From assembly GCF_023702065.1 (NCBI RefSeq), contig NZ_QFDM01000002.1, positions 186,001-250,000 on the forward strand: 64,000 nt of DNA, written 5' to 3'. Shown here one piece after another: positions 21,087 to 30,022 of the stretch; the first letter of the stretch is position 1; each line of letters starts with the position of its first letter. The notes below the pieces were generated by a model that worked only from the letters and a program-made list of their open reading frames with translations, searched no databases and had not been told where the DNA came from. Made by a program: the position numbers and the translations under genes. Origin of the DNA: Methanoculleus oceani (GTDB lineage: Archaea; Halobacteriota; Methanomicrobia; Methanomicrobiales; Methanoculleaceae).

Positions 21087-22079
21087 TCACGGCAACGCAC
21101 GGCGGCGTGCCGGCAGGATGGCGGCGACGAAGGCGAGCAGGGGGCCGATCACGAGCCCCGCCCAGGTGACGAGGCCCAGAACGCCGAGCACCGCCATCGC
21201 AATCCGTTCCCCGGCTCCAACCGGTTTCCGGAAGGCCACCAGGAGCGCCCAGACCCCGAGAAGAACGGAGATGAACGCGAAGAGAAGGGTCAGGAGGAGA
21301 GCGGCTCCAGCGTCCGTTCCCACGGCCGCAATGGCCGTCTGCATCAGGGTCATGGCGCCGCTCCCGATGTAGAGGAGACCGGCAATCGCTCCGGAGAGCG
21401 CGAAGAGGGAGAGGGATCGGCGCCGCCGGAGCAGCAGGCCGGCGCCTATCACGAGGACGGCGATCATCGGTGCGAAGATCAGGAGGAGGGGCTGTCCCTC
21501 GTGGCGGTGAATGGCGACGACGTCGACCGGAACCCGGATCCATTCTCCGGCGGTGTAGGACTCGACGTAGCCGAGCGCGAGAGCGTAGTTTCCTCCCTCT
21601 CCGGAGGTGTAGACCGCGAGGGTGTAGTCGCCGGCCTCAGGCGCCGCAGTATCGATCCGGGCGAGTCTGTAGAGTTTCGACGGCGTGAACGGTTCGTATT
21701 CCGGCTCTTCTGGAAGACTTCCCGGCACCGTTATCGCGCCGGTGCCCTCCGGGACCCCGACGTATGGCGGGACCGTGCCCGAACTCTCGATACCCGGCCC
21801 CGCGAGCACCATACCGGGCACGAATCCCCCTGCACGCGGGACCTGGAGCGTTGCGTATATCCGCTCCCCTTCCTCCATCCGGAACCGGTAGTACCGGGCG
21901 GCGGGCCCCTCGGGCAGGGTGTCGTAGACCACCCACGACTTTGCAGGGTCTTCGATGACGAATGCCGAGCCCGGCGAGGAACCGTCCCGGGCAAAGAGGG
22001 GGACATGAGCGAGGGCGGGTGTCATGGCGAGAAGCACGGCAAGAAGAGCGGCGAGCATCAGGCGGGGTCCGGGGGCCAT
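21087..22079 (-). CDS. Secreted/membrane protein with N-terminal beta domain and four C-terminal helices
   Basis: 330 residues from the ATG at 22079 (MAPGPRLMLAALLAVLL), which begins a clear signal peptide ending near ALAHVP; the frame also opens 13 codons earlier. Residues about 25-190 form an extracytoplasmic beta-rich domain (YYRFRMEEGERIYATLQVP, GDYTLAVYTSGEGG). Four hydrophobic helices follow (about 195-325), separated by an RRRRS positive patch. The family was not recognised. Its 3' end meets the ATP10-like gene with one base between them. Confidence 0.75.
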   Translation of the reverse strand: MAPGPRLMLAALLAVLLAMTPALAHVPLFARDGSSPGSAFVIEDPAKSWVVYDTLPEGPAARYYRFRMEEGERIYATLQVPRAGGFVPGMVLAGPGIESSGTVPPYVGVPEGTGAITVPGSLPEEPEYEPFTPSKLYRLARIDTAAPEAGDYTLAVYTSGEGGNYALALGYVESYTAGEWIRVPVDVVAIHRHEGQPLLLIFAPMIAVLVIGAGLLLRRRRSLSLFALSGAIAGLLYIGSGAMTLMQTAIAAVGTDAGAALLLTLLFAFISVLLGVWALLVAFRKPVGAGERIAMAVLGVLGLVTWAGLVIGPLLAFVAAILPARRRALP

Positions 22080-22150
22080 AGCCGTCCCATGCCCTCCCGG
22101 TCCATAATGGTTCCGCACCCGGGCAGGGCCGGACAGCCCGCGAAAAAGGG

Positions 22151-22627
22151 TCAGAGGTTTTTCAGGGCAACGATATCGGTCACGCCAGTGAGTTTCCAGA
22201 TGTTTGAACGCTCCTCGGAGGCGATCGACTCGAGCGGCTCTTCGGGCTTGTGGCCGAGCGCCGCAAGGATGTTCTGCGAGAGGTTGTGCGCTTTTATCAT
22301 ATCCACGAACTTCTCTCTGATGATCTTCTTCTCGATCGCATCCTCGAGTTGCACCAGGTACCCCTGCATCGTCACGAAGGTGTAGCAGGAGAGGTCGCTG
22401 GAATACTTCTCGACCTCGACGGAGACGTACGGGTGCTGCCGGAAGAGGTCGTTCTTCCTGCCGTACTTGGTCGCCAGGAAGTAGAGAAATTTCCCGTCGA
22501 AGACGTACAGGAACGGGGCGATATACGGGTACTTACCTCCCTGGAATGCGATACGGCTGACAAAACCCTCTTCGATGAGTTTATCGTACTCTGCTTTATC
22601 CATACTCGGAATTTTTACGATCTCCAT
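22151..22627 (-). CDS. Pyridoxamine 5'-phosphate oxidase-family flavin-binding protein
   Basis: 158 residues. The split-barrel pattern is visible: MDKAEYDKLIEEGFVSRIAF, then YPYIAPFLYVFDGKFLYF, then FRQHPYVSVEVEKYSSD, matching the MSMEG/PNPOx-like FMN-binding proteins (COG3467 type). Such proteins bind FMN, F420 or heme; which one cannot be told. A minus-strand TATA box (ACTTATATGT) is at about 22661-22670. Confidence 0.8.
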   Translation of the reverse strand: MEIVKIPSMDKAEYDKLIEEGFVSRIAFQGGKYPYIAPFLYVFDGKFLYFLATKYGRKNDLFRQHPYVSVEVEKYSSDLSCYTFVTMQGYLVQLEDAIEKKIIREKFVDMIKAHNLSQNILAALGHKPEEPLESIASEERSNIWKLTGVTDIVALKNL

Positions 22628-22988
22628 CGGGCATCCTCTATTCCCGGTAACCTGTAAGAGTACATATAAGTTTCCAAGGGACGGCGTAGCCTCTCCAACG
22701 AAAGAGGAAATACCCCGCCATTACGGTTTTTACAGCAGAAATCCCCCATTTAGCGGCCGAACCTCCGGGCAACCCTTCCCCCGCAGGACTCTGGCGCATC
22801 GGTGGAGGTTAGCAGGGTTTCTCTGCCGGCTGTTCCTGACCCCGGCCCCACCGAAGGGTATTCGTGCTGCCTGATGTACCGGCCCGCAGATGGCGGATAT
22901 CCGTCGGCGCCGGAAACGGTTTCGCCGGAGAGCCATTTTTTCCAAACAGACAATATAATAATATTTATATTTAACAATTGAAAGAAAA
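22628..22988. promoter_or_regulatory. Divergent intergenic region with two promoters
   Basis: Left end: minus-strand TATA for the flavin-binding gene (22661-22670). Right end: a very AT-rich stretch (ATAATATTTATATTTAAC, about 22959-22977) that is the probable promoter of the secreted protein at 22989. In the GC-rich middle (about 22700-22930) no gene, RNA or repeat was recognised on either strand. Confidence 0.5.
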
Positions 22989-24506
22989 ATGCACATGAAC
23001 AAGCACCATGAGAACGCTCTCATTCTCTTCGGAATTGCCGTCTGTGCGGGATTCCTTCTCTCCGTTCCACCCGTTGCCGGCTCCGGCCAGGGGCTCATGG
23101 CGCTGGGGTCGGGAGAACTGTTACCGTTCTCACTCGCCAATCTTTCGGTGGCGGAGAACGGCTCGGAGCCATCCGGCACTCCGATACTCCCGGACATGAG
23201 AAGTATCTCCGATGCGGTCCCGGCACTCACGGACGGGGAAAATATCTCTATTGCATTCCCGGTACTCCTGGACGACAGGGATACCTCCGGTGCTGTTCCG
23301 GAACTCGCGGACGAGGGGAACACCTCCGACACGGTTCCGGAACTCGCGGACGAGGGGAACGCTTCCGATGCATTCCCGGTACTCCCGGACGACAGGGATA
23401 CTCCTGACGCATTCCCCGCTCCCACCGACCCCGGGGTTCCCGGCGCCGACACCGAGCCGGTGATGCCTGCCGGTCCGGAGAACGCCGGCCAGCCCGTCAT
23501 TCCTATCCCTGCAGTCGACGCATCTTCCAATGAAACCGGCAGCTACAACGACGAACGGCTGGCAGGGCTGATCAACACGGCCAGCATTCGCCTGATGAGG
23601 CTCTCTATGGAGCACGCCTATGCTCTCTACCTGCAGGATGCAGATGTCGCCGCCGTAGCGGCGGACGACCTGCATGCGTTCTCCGTCAGGGTGCTCCGTG
23701 AGGTGCAGCCTCTCCAGGTCTCTCCGGGACAGCAGCCTGTCAAGGACGAGTTCATCAGGTCGCTTGAGGCATACTCCACGGCAAGCGAGACGCTTCTCGG
23801 CCCGACGGATGCCGGCGGGGATTCCGTTCCGACGGCCTTCAGGGACCTGGCCACTGCGTCGGAAGGCCTTGAAACGGTTACCCGGCAGGCCGGCGAGCTG
23901 CAGTCGACCGGTGCACGCACACCTCCGGTGAGCACCGCCGCGACCACCCTCGCGACCGGGGCACCCGGCGTTTCTGCCGGGACCGGGCCGGTCGTGGTCG
24001 CACCGCCGAACGAAGTGCTTCCTCTCCTCTATCGCTACACCTACGACGACCCTTCAGGCGAGAACATGGTCTCGCTGCTCGCGGAGTCCACCCGGACCGC
24101 AACGGTATACTATGACGTCCCCGTCAATGCGTCGACGGCGAGAGTCGAGGCCGGCGAAGGGCGTATGTTCCTCCTCGTCGTCGTCAAGTCGACAAACCTC
24201 GGGCACAGGGGCGACTCGGAACTCTACGCCATCGAGACTCCGGGACGGGATGCGTTCGTCCTCGAATACCAGGGATCGACGTTTGAGCCTCTGGATGTCC
24301 CGCCCTTCACCTCGCTCGGGGAGTCGTTCGACAGAAAGACGCTCGAGCGGTACGAATCGTTGAAAGGCTATCTTTACTTCGATGTCCCTGCCACGCTCGA
24401 GATCTCCGGGGCGACTCTCAGGGCGGATCTCGGGGATGCCGGGATGCCTGCCTGGGAACTCGGAAAGGAACTCGGGGAAGAGCTCGATGATGCGGCTGCG
24501 GTATAA
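22989..24506 (+). CDS. Secreted repeat-containing protein with DUF4352-like C-terminus
   Basis: 505 residues. A signal peptide (LILFGIAVCAGFLLSVPPVAG) starts at the ATG 22989 or 22995. Residues about 75-145 are five to six copies of a 13-residue acidic repeat (VPELADEGNTSDT). A helical region follows (about 195-320), then a Thr/Ala-rich linker, and a beta-rich C-terminal domain (MFLLVVVKSTNLGHRGDSEL) resembling DUF4352/telokin-like extracellular domains. There is no membrane anchor, so it is probably released or surface-associated. Function unknown. Confidence 0.75.
   Translation: MHMNKHHENALILFGIAVCAGFLLSVPPVAGSGQGLMALGSGELLPFSLANLSVAENGSEPSGTPILPDMRSISDAVPALTDGENISIAFPVLLDDRDTSGAVPELADEGNTSDTVPELADEGNASDAFPVLPDDRDTPDAFPAPTDPGVPGADTEPVMPAGPENAGQPVIPIPAVDASSNETGSYNDERLAGLINTASIRLMRLSMEHAYALYLQDADVAAVAADDLHAFSVRVLREVQPLQVSPGQQPVKDEFIRSLEAYSTASETLLGPTDAGGDSVPTAFRDLATASEGLETVTRQAGELQSTGARTPPVSTAATTLATGAPGVSAGTGPVVVAPPNEVLPLLYRYTYDDPSGENMVSLLAESTRTATVYYDVPVNASTARVEAGEGRMFLLVVVKSTNLGHRGDSELYAIETPGRDAFVLEYQGSTFEPLDVPPFTSLGESFDRKTLERYESLKGYLYFDVPATLEISGATLRADLGDAGMPAWELGKELGEELDDAAAV
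23211..23420 (+). repeat. 39-base tandem repeats inside the secreted protein gene
   Basis: About five units of 39 bases coding for 13 residues. Two neighbouring units (around 23292-23370) are almost identical at the DNA level, including silent positions, so the expansion is recent. Units alternate between ELADEGN and VLPDDRD types, which suggests duplication of a two-unit block. Confidence 0.75.
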
Positions 24507-24539
24507 CCCGCACCGTGCTTTTTTCCATCTCCAGTCGGA

Positions 24540-25037
24540 TCAGAGGGGGAGCAGTTCCACGTCCCGGGTCACCGTATCCAGCACGGCGACGGTCGGCCTG
24601 CCGGTCAGGTAACCGCAGGTCTCCCCGGGGTTGACGACCAGCGTCGACCCGAGTTTCCGGACCTCCGCCTGGTGGGTGTGGCCGTGAACCACGACATCGA
24701 AGGCCTTCCGTCCGATGAGTGCCTGCAGGAGTTCGCGGTCGTCGCCGTGGAGCAGCCCGATCGTCATGCCGCTCGCAGTGACGGCGGCAAAGCCTCCCCG
24801 CAGGCTGAGCCGGTCATGCTCGGCAAACCGTGCCGAAAGGAGACGGTGATCGCCGTCGTTGTTCCCGAGAACGCCGATCATGGGTGATTGCAGGTTCGCA
24901 AGCCGGGGGATGACGAACGGCGAGACGTAATCCCCGGCATGGAGTACCAGGTCTACCCGTTCCCTGTTCAGTTGCTCTACGGCCGCATCCACCATCCGGA
25001 TGTTGTCGTGTGTGTCGGAGAGGATCCCGATGCGCAT
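24540..25037 (-). CDS. YfcE/MJ0936-type metallophosphoesterase
   Basis: 165 residues from the ATG at 25037 (MRIGILSDTHDN); the frame extends upstream without conserved residues. All family motifs are visible: SDTHDN, LHAGDYVS, GNNDGD, LLHGDD and VVHGHTHQ, the two-metal site of calcineurin-like phosphodiesterases, and NPGE in the C-terminus. Members hydrolyse phosphodiesters such as bis-pNPP in vitro; the cellular substrate is unknown. Confidence 0.95.
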   Translation of the reverse strand: MRIGILSDTHDNIRMVDAAVEQLNRERVDLVLHAGDYVSPFVIPRLANLQSPMIGVLGNNDGDHRLLSARFAEHDRLSLRGGFAAVTASGMTIGLLHGDDRELLQALIGRKAFDVVVHGHTHQAEVRKLGSTLVVNPGETCGYLTGRPTVAVLDTVTRDVELLPL

Positions 25038-25346
25038 GTATGCACTCCTGACCGCCGTCACGATATATATGGCTGTGCATCGTCCCGGCGATCGAAACGA
25101 TGGGGGCGGCGCCGGGAGCTCCGGACGGCACATCCCTCCCGGTCATCCGATACGCGCTTCCATGCATAACATCCGGGAAATTCCAAATATTCAGGTATTC
25201 TCAGGCTTTTTAAACAGGAAAATCTTTATTTAACCATTACCTGATACTGGAATAGGAGCATGCTCCCGGGGGTGCGCCGGGTCCGGGACCCTGCCCGGGC
25301 CGGGTGCGTCGGGGGCGCTGAAACAATGGACTCGTGGAGGTACAGC

Positions 25347-25517
25347 ATGTGGGCATACATCAAACGTTCTGACGGTAGAACAGAGGAGCGAGAGTTTCCT
25401 GCAGGGGTATACATCGAGATCGGCGACATCCTCGAAGACGGATCGGTCGTCATCGATGTCCCGTACCCGGACGACATCGACGACGATATGGAAGCTCTTG
25501 AACTCTACGACGACTGA
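25347..25517 (+). CDS. Small acidic conserved protein, 56 aa
   Basis: The ATG at 25347 (MWAYIKRSDG) is chosen because GTGGAGG lies six bases before it; upstream in-frame codons have no such site. The protein is strongly acidic at its C-terminus (DDIDDDMEALELYDD). The family was not recognised. The AT-rich TTTAAACAGGAAAATCTTTATTTAAC near 25207-25232 is a likely promoter region. It converges on the USP-GNAT gene. Confidence 0.65.
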   Translation: MWAYIKRSDGRTEEREFPAGVYIEIGDILEDGSVVIDVPYPDDIDDDMEALELYDD

Positions 25518-25586
25518 ACCGGGCAGATCTTCGCGTTGCTGAAGTCCGGCGGGCGGCAGGGCACGAGGGACTCTGCCGCGCCCGGG

Positions 25587-26816
25587 TTATTGCCGGAACG
25601 AACCTGCAGCACGGCGCATCGGCTGGACGTTCGCCCCTTCCATCTCGCCGAGAGCAAACGCGAACCTCGCCCGGATGGTCGGCGGGAGGTCGCTCTCCGG
25701 TATCGATATGAACCCGTATGCCCCGTAGAAATCGACGAGTTCCCGGACCGCGTGCATGTACAGGGTGTCGTGCTGGCACGCCTCGACGAGTGCGTCCATC
25801 GCCCTCCGGGCATACCCTCTGCCCCGGAACCGGACCGGAGTGAAGACGCCGTCCACCTCGTAGCCGTCCGGGTGCCGGCGGCACCGGGCCACGGAGACGA
25901 GGGTGCCGTCCGCGAAGACACCGAATATCCGGTCTGTCTTCGGGTCCGCCTTCAACCCATGGTAGTCGATCCAGATCTCCTCGGCGAGCGCGAACTCCTC
26001 GCTTCGCAGTTCCCGGGTCTCGACCGCGAGGTGAATCCGGACCGCCAGCACCAGCACCGCCGGTTTTACGCACTCGAGGACAGCGCTCGTGACGCTCCCG
26101 AGCGGGGCGTTTCCCGGGGCGTCACGCTTCCCGATGCGCGGGATGACGACCGCGGAGGCGTTGATCTCGTCTGCTACGGCACAAATGGTCCGTGCCGGGC
26201 TTCCGTCCCGCATCAGCACCGCGATCTCGCGTCCTGCGGGTGATAGGACGTTTCGGAGAGCAGCCAGCCGGTCGCCTGCCTCCTGCCCGGCCTCTGCATG
26301 TCCGGGTTCGACGACGTGCAGGAGCACCGCCGTCCCGTCCCCGGCAGGACTCTCCAGGACCGAACGGACTTCGGGCGCAAGAGCCGCGAGATCGGTCGGC
26401 ACCAGCAGCCGCGCAAAGAGCGGCCGGCTCCCTCCTGACTGCGGGACGATCAGGACGTGTATCCGGGCATCCCGGAGCACGACGGCCGCAACGTTCCCGG
26501 AGAAGAGGTTCCGGAGCAGACCCTGGTCCCTGAGCCCCATTGCAATCAGGTCGACGTTCCTCTCGGCGGCGACCCTGAGTATCCTCTCCGCGACAGGCGT
26601 CCCGTCGTCCTCCGCCACCACCACCTCGACGGGGTATCCCTGCCGCTGCACCAGCTCCTGCATCCGGCGGAGCGCCTCATCGGCGGGCGGGGACCCGGCC
26701 GATGTCCGGGCGTGGAAGAGGACGACCTCGCGGACGCCCGGAACCTCACCGACCCGCTCCGCCATGGCGACGGAGGGTTCAGAAAAGTCTGTAGGTATGA
26801 GCACCTCTGGAAACAT
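25587..26816 (-). CDS. Fusion of two universal stress domains and a GNAT acetyltransferase
   Basis: 409 residues. Domain 1 (about 1-128) starts MFPEVLIPTDFSEPS and ends DARIHVLIVPQ. Domain 2 (about 133-262) starts FARLLVPTDLAALA and ends CVKPAVLVLAV. The C-terminal part (about 290-400) has the acetyl-CoA-binding GNAT motif VRFRGRGYARRAMDAL and the terminal FYGAYGF segment. The USP ATP-binding motif GxxGxxxxxxxG is loose in both (domain 1 RDQGLLRNLFSGNVA). The order USP-USP-GNAT may let nucleotide binding control acetylation, as cAMP does in some mycobacterial acetylases; that is analogy only. Confidence 0.85.
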   Translation of the reverse strand: MFPEVLIPTDFSEPSVAMAERVGEVPGVREVVLFHARTSAGSPPADEALRRMQELVQRQGYPVEVVVAEDDGTPVAERILRVAAERNVDLIAMGLRDQGLLRNLFSGNVAAVVLRDARIHVLIVPQSGGSRPLFARLLVPTDLAALAPEVRSVLESPAGDGTAVLLHVVEPGHAEAGQEAGDRLAALRNVLSPAGREIAVLMRDGSPARTICAVADEINASAVVIPRIGKRDAPGNAPLGSVTSAVLECVKPAVLVLAVRIHLAVETRELRSEEFALAEEIWIDYHGLKADPKTDRIFGVFADGTLVSVARCRRHPDGYEVDGVFTPVRFRGRGYARRAMDALVEACQHDTLYMHAVRELVDFYGAYGFISIPESDLPPTIRARFAFALGEMEGANVQPMRRAAGSFRQ

Positions 26817-26825
26817 GGTTCTACC

Positions 26826-28241
26826 TCAAATTATCCGGTACCCGCCCGGGGGCACGTGTATCACGAACCTCGCCCCTTTACCGGGTTTCCCGGTCTCCCG
26901 GATCGTCATCTCCGTGATGGCAAGGATCTCCCGGACGAGGAAGAGCCCGAGTCCGCCGTCGATGCCGATCCCGTACTCGAAGATCTTCTCCTTCTCTCCT
27001 TCGGGAACGCCGACACCGTCGTCCTCGACGCAGATCGAGAGCCCGTCGTCCCGGATCCGGTAGGTGACGACGACCGACGATACGGTCTTCCCGTGGCGAG
27101 CAGCGTTCTCGATCAGGTTCGAAAAGACCCGGTCGAGCATCGGGTCGGCGAAGACCTCGAGCCGCTCCACCCAGGGACGGACCGCTATCCCGGGGAGCGC
27201 CAGGGACGAGGTCACCTCCAGTATCACCTTCTGCAGCGGCTGCCAGTCCGGCGGCCGGAGGCCGAGGTCCTGGTAGTCCCGGGTGATCTCCGCACGGCGC
27301 TGCACGAGCCGTGCATCCTCTGAGAGGGTCTCCAGGTGCCGGCGGACGGCGGGGTCGTCAAACTGCCGCGTTCCCTCGGCGATCCGCCCGAGAAGTCCCG
27401 ATACCGCCGCCATCAGGTCGTCCCGGGTGAGCCGTCCCAGCATGTTCAGTTTGGCGTTCGTCCGGCGGAGCGCATCCTCGGCGTTCTTCCGGGCGGTGAT
27501 ATCGACGAGCGTGACGATGATCCGCCCGTCGGGAAGCCGGCCGCCCGATGCGAGCACCTGGACGGCTGCCCCGTCGGTGCGGCGAAGGGTCGTCTCATAC
27601 TCGTAGACGGTATTATTCCGGTTGATCTCCGCCTCGAACTCTTCCCAGGCACCGGGGTCGTCGAGGAATCCGGTGACGGGTTCTCCGGTCAGGTTCTTCG
27701 TCGTGGAGCCGAGGAGGGTGGCACCCACGTAGTTGGCCTCCTCGATCTGCGGCCCGGCCTCCCCCGGTGCGACAATGAACGTTCCTGCCTCCGAGTAATC
27801 GAAGATACCCCGGTACCGCTCTTCCTGCTCCCGCAGCCGGAGAGAGAGGAGCGATACGACGACGCCGATGGCGACGAAGACCACCCCCCGCGAGACTGCC
27901 GAGACGACCGGTCCGGCATCTCCCCCGGCGAAGGGCAGGGTCATCACCAGGTACCCGAGGGCGAGAGCGAGCGAGAAGACGATGCCGCGACGGGGGAACC
28001 AGTAGGAGCCAAGCACGATCGGCAGGTAGAGCAGGTGCGGGAGGACGATGGTGATGCCGGCAAAAAGCCCGGCGGCGTTTGCGGCGAAGGCGATGAGGGT
28101 TGATGCCGCAAGCACGAGGAGCCGGGTATCTCCTCCAGCAGACCGGCGCTGCCCGGAGATCAGGCTGCTCGCCCCCGAACATCGGTACGGAACGCAACCG
28201 GCTCTCCGGAGCTCCGGACAGGGGATACCGCTCCACGACAT
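26826..28241 (-). CDS. Membrane PAS histidine kinase-like protein lacking the usual His
   Basis: 471 residues. Four to five membrane helices (about 40-135), a PAS domain (about 140-255) and a C-terminal HATPase (about 340-471) with N-box FSNLIENAARHG, VEDDGVGVPEG and GGLGLFLVREI. In methanogen kinases of this type the dimerisation helix reads TRHD; here it is LTRDDL with Asp274 in the His position (codon 27420-27422). ATP binding should be intact but autophosphorylation on His is not expected. The N-terminal 30 residues before the first helix may not be translated. It lies ten bases downstream-facing from the USP-GNAT gene, in the same direction. Confidence 0.85.
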   Translation of the reverse strand: MSWSGIPCPELRRAGCVPYRCSGASSLISGQRRSAGGDTRLLVLAASTLIAFAANAAGLFAGITIVLPHLLYLPIVLGSYWFPRRGIVFSLALALGYLVMTLPFAGGDAGPVVSAVSRGVVFVAIGVVVSLLSLRLREQEERYRGIFDYSEAGTFIVAPGEAGPQIEEANYVGATLLGSTTKNLTGEPVTGFLDDPGAWEEFEAEINRNNTVYEYETTLRRTDGAAVQVLASGGRLPDGRIIVTLVDITARKNAEDALRRTNAKLNMLGRLTRDDLMAAVSGLLGRIAEGTRQFDDPAVRRHLETLSEDARLVQRRAEITRDYQDLGLRPPDWQPLQKVILEVTSSLALPGIAVRPWVERLEVFADPMLDRVFSNLIENAARHGKTVSSVVVTYRIRDDGLSICVEDDGVGVPEGEKEKIFEYGIGIDGGLGLFLVREILAITEMTIRETGKPGKGARFVIHVPPGGYRII

Positions 28242-28426
28242 GCTCTCTGCATGATCTCCACAAGGCGCTTTGGTTTTAGGCCTTTAAAAGGGATCTGATC
28301 GGCGGGGCGCGGCGTGCCCGGTTTCGCGGTGAACTCCTGTGGGCTCCCGTCCCGGAGAACGCGGGGTCGTGCAAAGGCATATGCCATCCGTTCTGCCATT
28401 ACTGATCGGAATAACCGGGAGCAATC

Positions 28427-30022
28427 ATGAAGATCTCACTCCTCCAGGTGAACACGGTCGTCGGCGACCTCGCCGGTAACGCCGACCGGATAGCGGCGGG
28501 CGTCGGCGAAGCGTCCCGTCACCGGCCGGACCTGATCGTCGCTCCGGAACTCTCTCTGCCCGGCTGCCCTTCCCGGGACCTTCTGCTTGATACGGGGTTT
28601 ATCACCCGGAATCTCACCGTCCTGGAAGACCTGGCCGCCGAACTTTCGGATGCCCCGCCGGTGCTCGTCGGTTTCGCCGCGCCGAACCCCGCCGGAACCG
28701 GCCGGCCGCTCTTCAACGCCGCCGCCCTCCTCCGGGACGGTGCGGTAGGGGAGACGTTTCGGAAAACCCGCCTCTCGCCCGGTCCACTCGACGAAGACCG
28801 CTACTTTGAGCCGGCGGCCCCGGACCCCCGGGTCCTCCGCCTCGGCGGGAGGACGGTCGGGGTCTCCATCGGCGAGGAGGTCTGGTGCGGGGAACCGGTG
28901 CCGGAGGTGATCGTGAACCTCTCCGCATCGCCGTTTGCCGCAGGCGTACAGGGCCTGCGCGAGGAGACGCTCTCCCGGATCGCGAGGGAGCACGGGGTCG
29001 CAATCGTCTCGGCAAACCTCGTCGGCGGAAACGACGACCTGGTCTTCGACGGCCGGAGTTCAGCCTTTTCCGCCGACGGAACCCTTATCGCCCGCGGTGC
29101 GGCCTTTGCCGAGGATGTCGTGACCGTCGATCTCGCCCGCCCCGTCCCCCGGGCGATCGCTCCCGACGATCCGGCACCCGAGTCCGAGATCTGGCGGGCG
29201 CTGGTGCTCGGCACCCGCGACTACGTCCACAAGTGCGGCTTTTCATCTGTCCACCTCGGTCTCTCCGGCGGGATCGACTCGTCGCTCGTGACCGCCGTCG
29301 CCGCCCGGGCGCTCGGGCCGGAGAACGTCCTCGGGGTGCTCCTCCCGTCCCCCTACACCTCCGCCGAGAGCATCGAGGATGCCAGAAAACTTGCGGAGAA
29401 TCTCGGTATCCAGGTGGAGTGCATCCCGATCGCTCCGATGATGGAGACATTCGACGGCGCCCTCGCGGGAGTCTTCGCCGGCAGGCCCCGCGACATCACC
29501 GAGGAGAACCTGCAGGCCAGGATCCGCGCGACGGTCCTGATGGCCCTCGCGAACAAGTTCGGCTCGATGCTCCTCTCGACCGGGAACAAGTCGGAGGCCG
29601 CGGTCGGCTATTGCACCCTCTACGGGGACACGGCAGGAGGGCTCTCGGTGATCGCCGACGTCCCGAAGGGGATGGTCTACCGGATTGCCCGGTGGCTGAA
29701 CGCGAAGGATCCCGTCATCCCCGAGAGGGTGCTAAAAAAGCCTCCCTCCGCGGAGCTCCGGCCCGGCCAGACCGACCAGGAGATCCTCCCCCCTTACGAC
29801 CTCCTCGACGCTATCCTCCACCGTCACATCGACTGCTTCGAGTCGGTCGACGAGATAATCGCCGCCGGGTATCCCGAAGAGACCGTCCGGGCGGTCCTCC
29901 GGATGGTCGGGCAGGCCGAGTTCAAGCGCCGGCAGGCCGCACCCGGTATCAGGGTGACCGATCGGGCGTTTTCCACCGACTGGCACATGCCGATCGCCGC
30001 AAAGCCCTGGTGGCGTCGATGA
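28427..30022 (+). CDS. nadE: NAD synthetase with nitrilase-like domain (catalytic Cys replaced)
   Basis: 531 residues: nitrilase-type glutaminase domain (about 1-240) plus NAD synthetase (about 255-531) with PP-loop LSGGIDSSLV and GYCTLYGDTAGG. It makes NAD from deamido-NAD. In the glutaminase domain Glu41 (APELSLPG) and Lys113 (FRKTRL) are kept, but the nucleophile motif normally reading ICED-W is SIGEEVW, with Gly149 (GGC, 28871-28873) instead of Cys. The domain should not hydrolyse glutamine, so free ammonia is the likely nitrogen donor. The end overlaps the next gene by four bases. Confidence 0.93.
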   Translation: MKISLLQVNTVVGDLAGNADRIAAGVGEASRHRPDLIVAPELSLPGCPSRDLLLDTGFITRNLTVLEDLAAELSDAPPVLVGFAAPNPAGTGRPLFNAAALLRDGAVGETFRKTRLSPGPLDEDRYFEPAAPDPRVLRLGGRTVGVSIGEEVWCGEPVPEVIVNLSASPFAAGVQGLREETLSRIAREHGVAIVSANLVGGNDDLVFDGRSSAFSADGTLIARGAAFAEDVVTVDLARPVPRAIAPDDPAPESEIWRALVLGTRDYVHKCGFSSVHLGLSGGIDSSLVTAVAARALGPENVLGVLLPSPYTSAESIEDARKLAENLGIQVECIPIAPMMETFDGALAGVFAGRPRDITEENLQARIRATVLMALANKFGSMLLSTGNKSEAAVGYCTLYGDTAGGLSVIADVPKGMVYRIARWLNAKDPVIPERVLKKPPSAELRPGQTDQEILPPYDLLDAILHRHIDCFESVDEIIAAGYPEETVRAVLRMVGQAEFKRRQAAPGIRVTDRAFSTDWHMPIAAKPWWRR

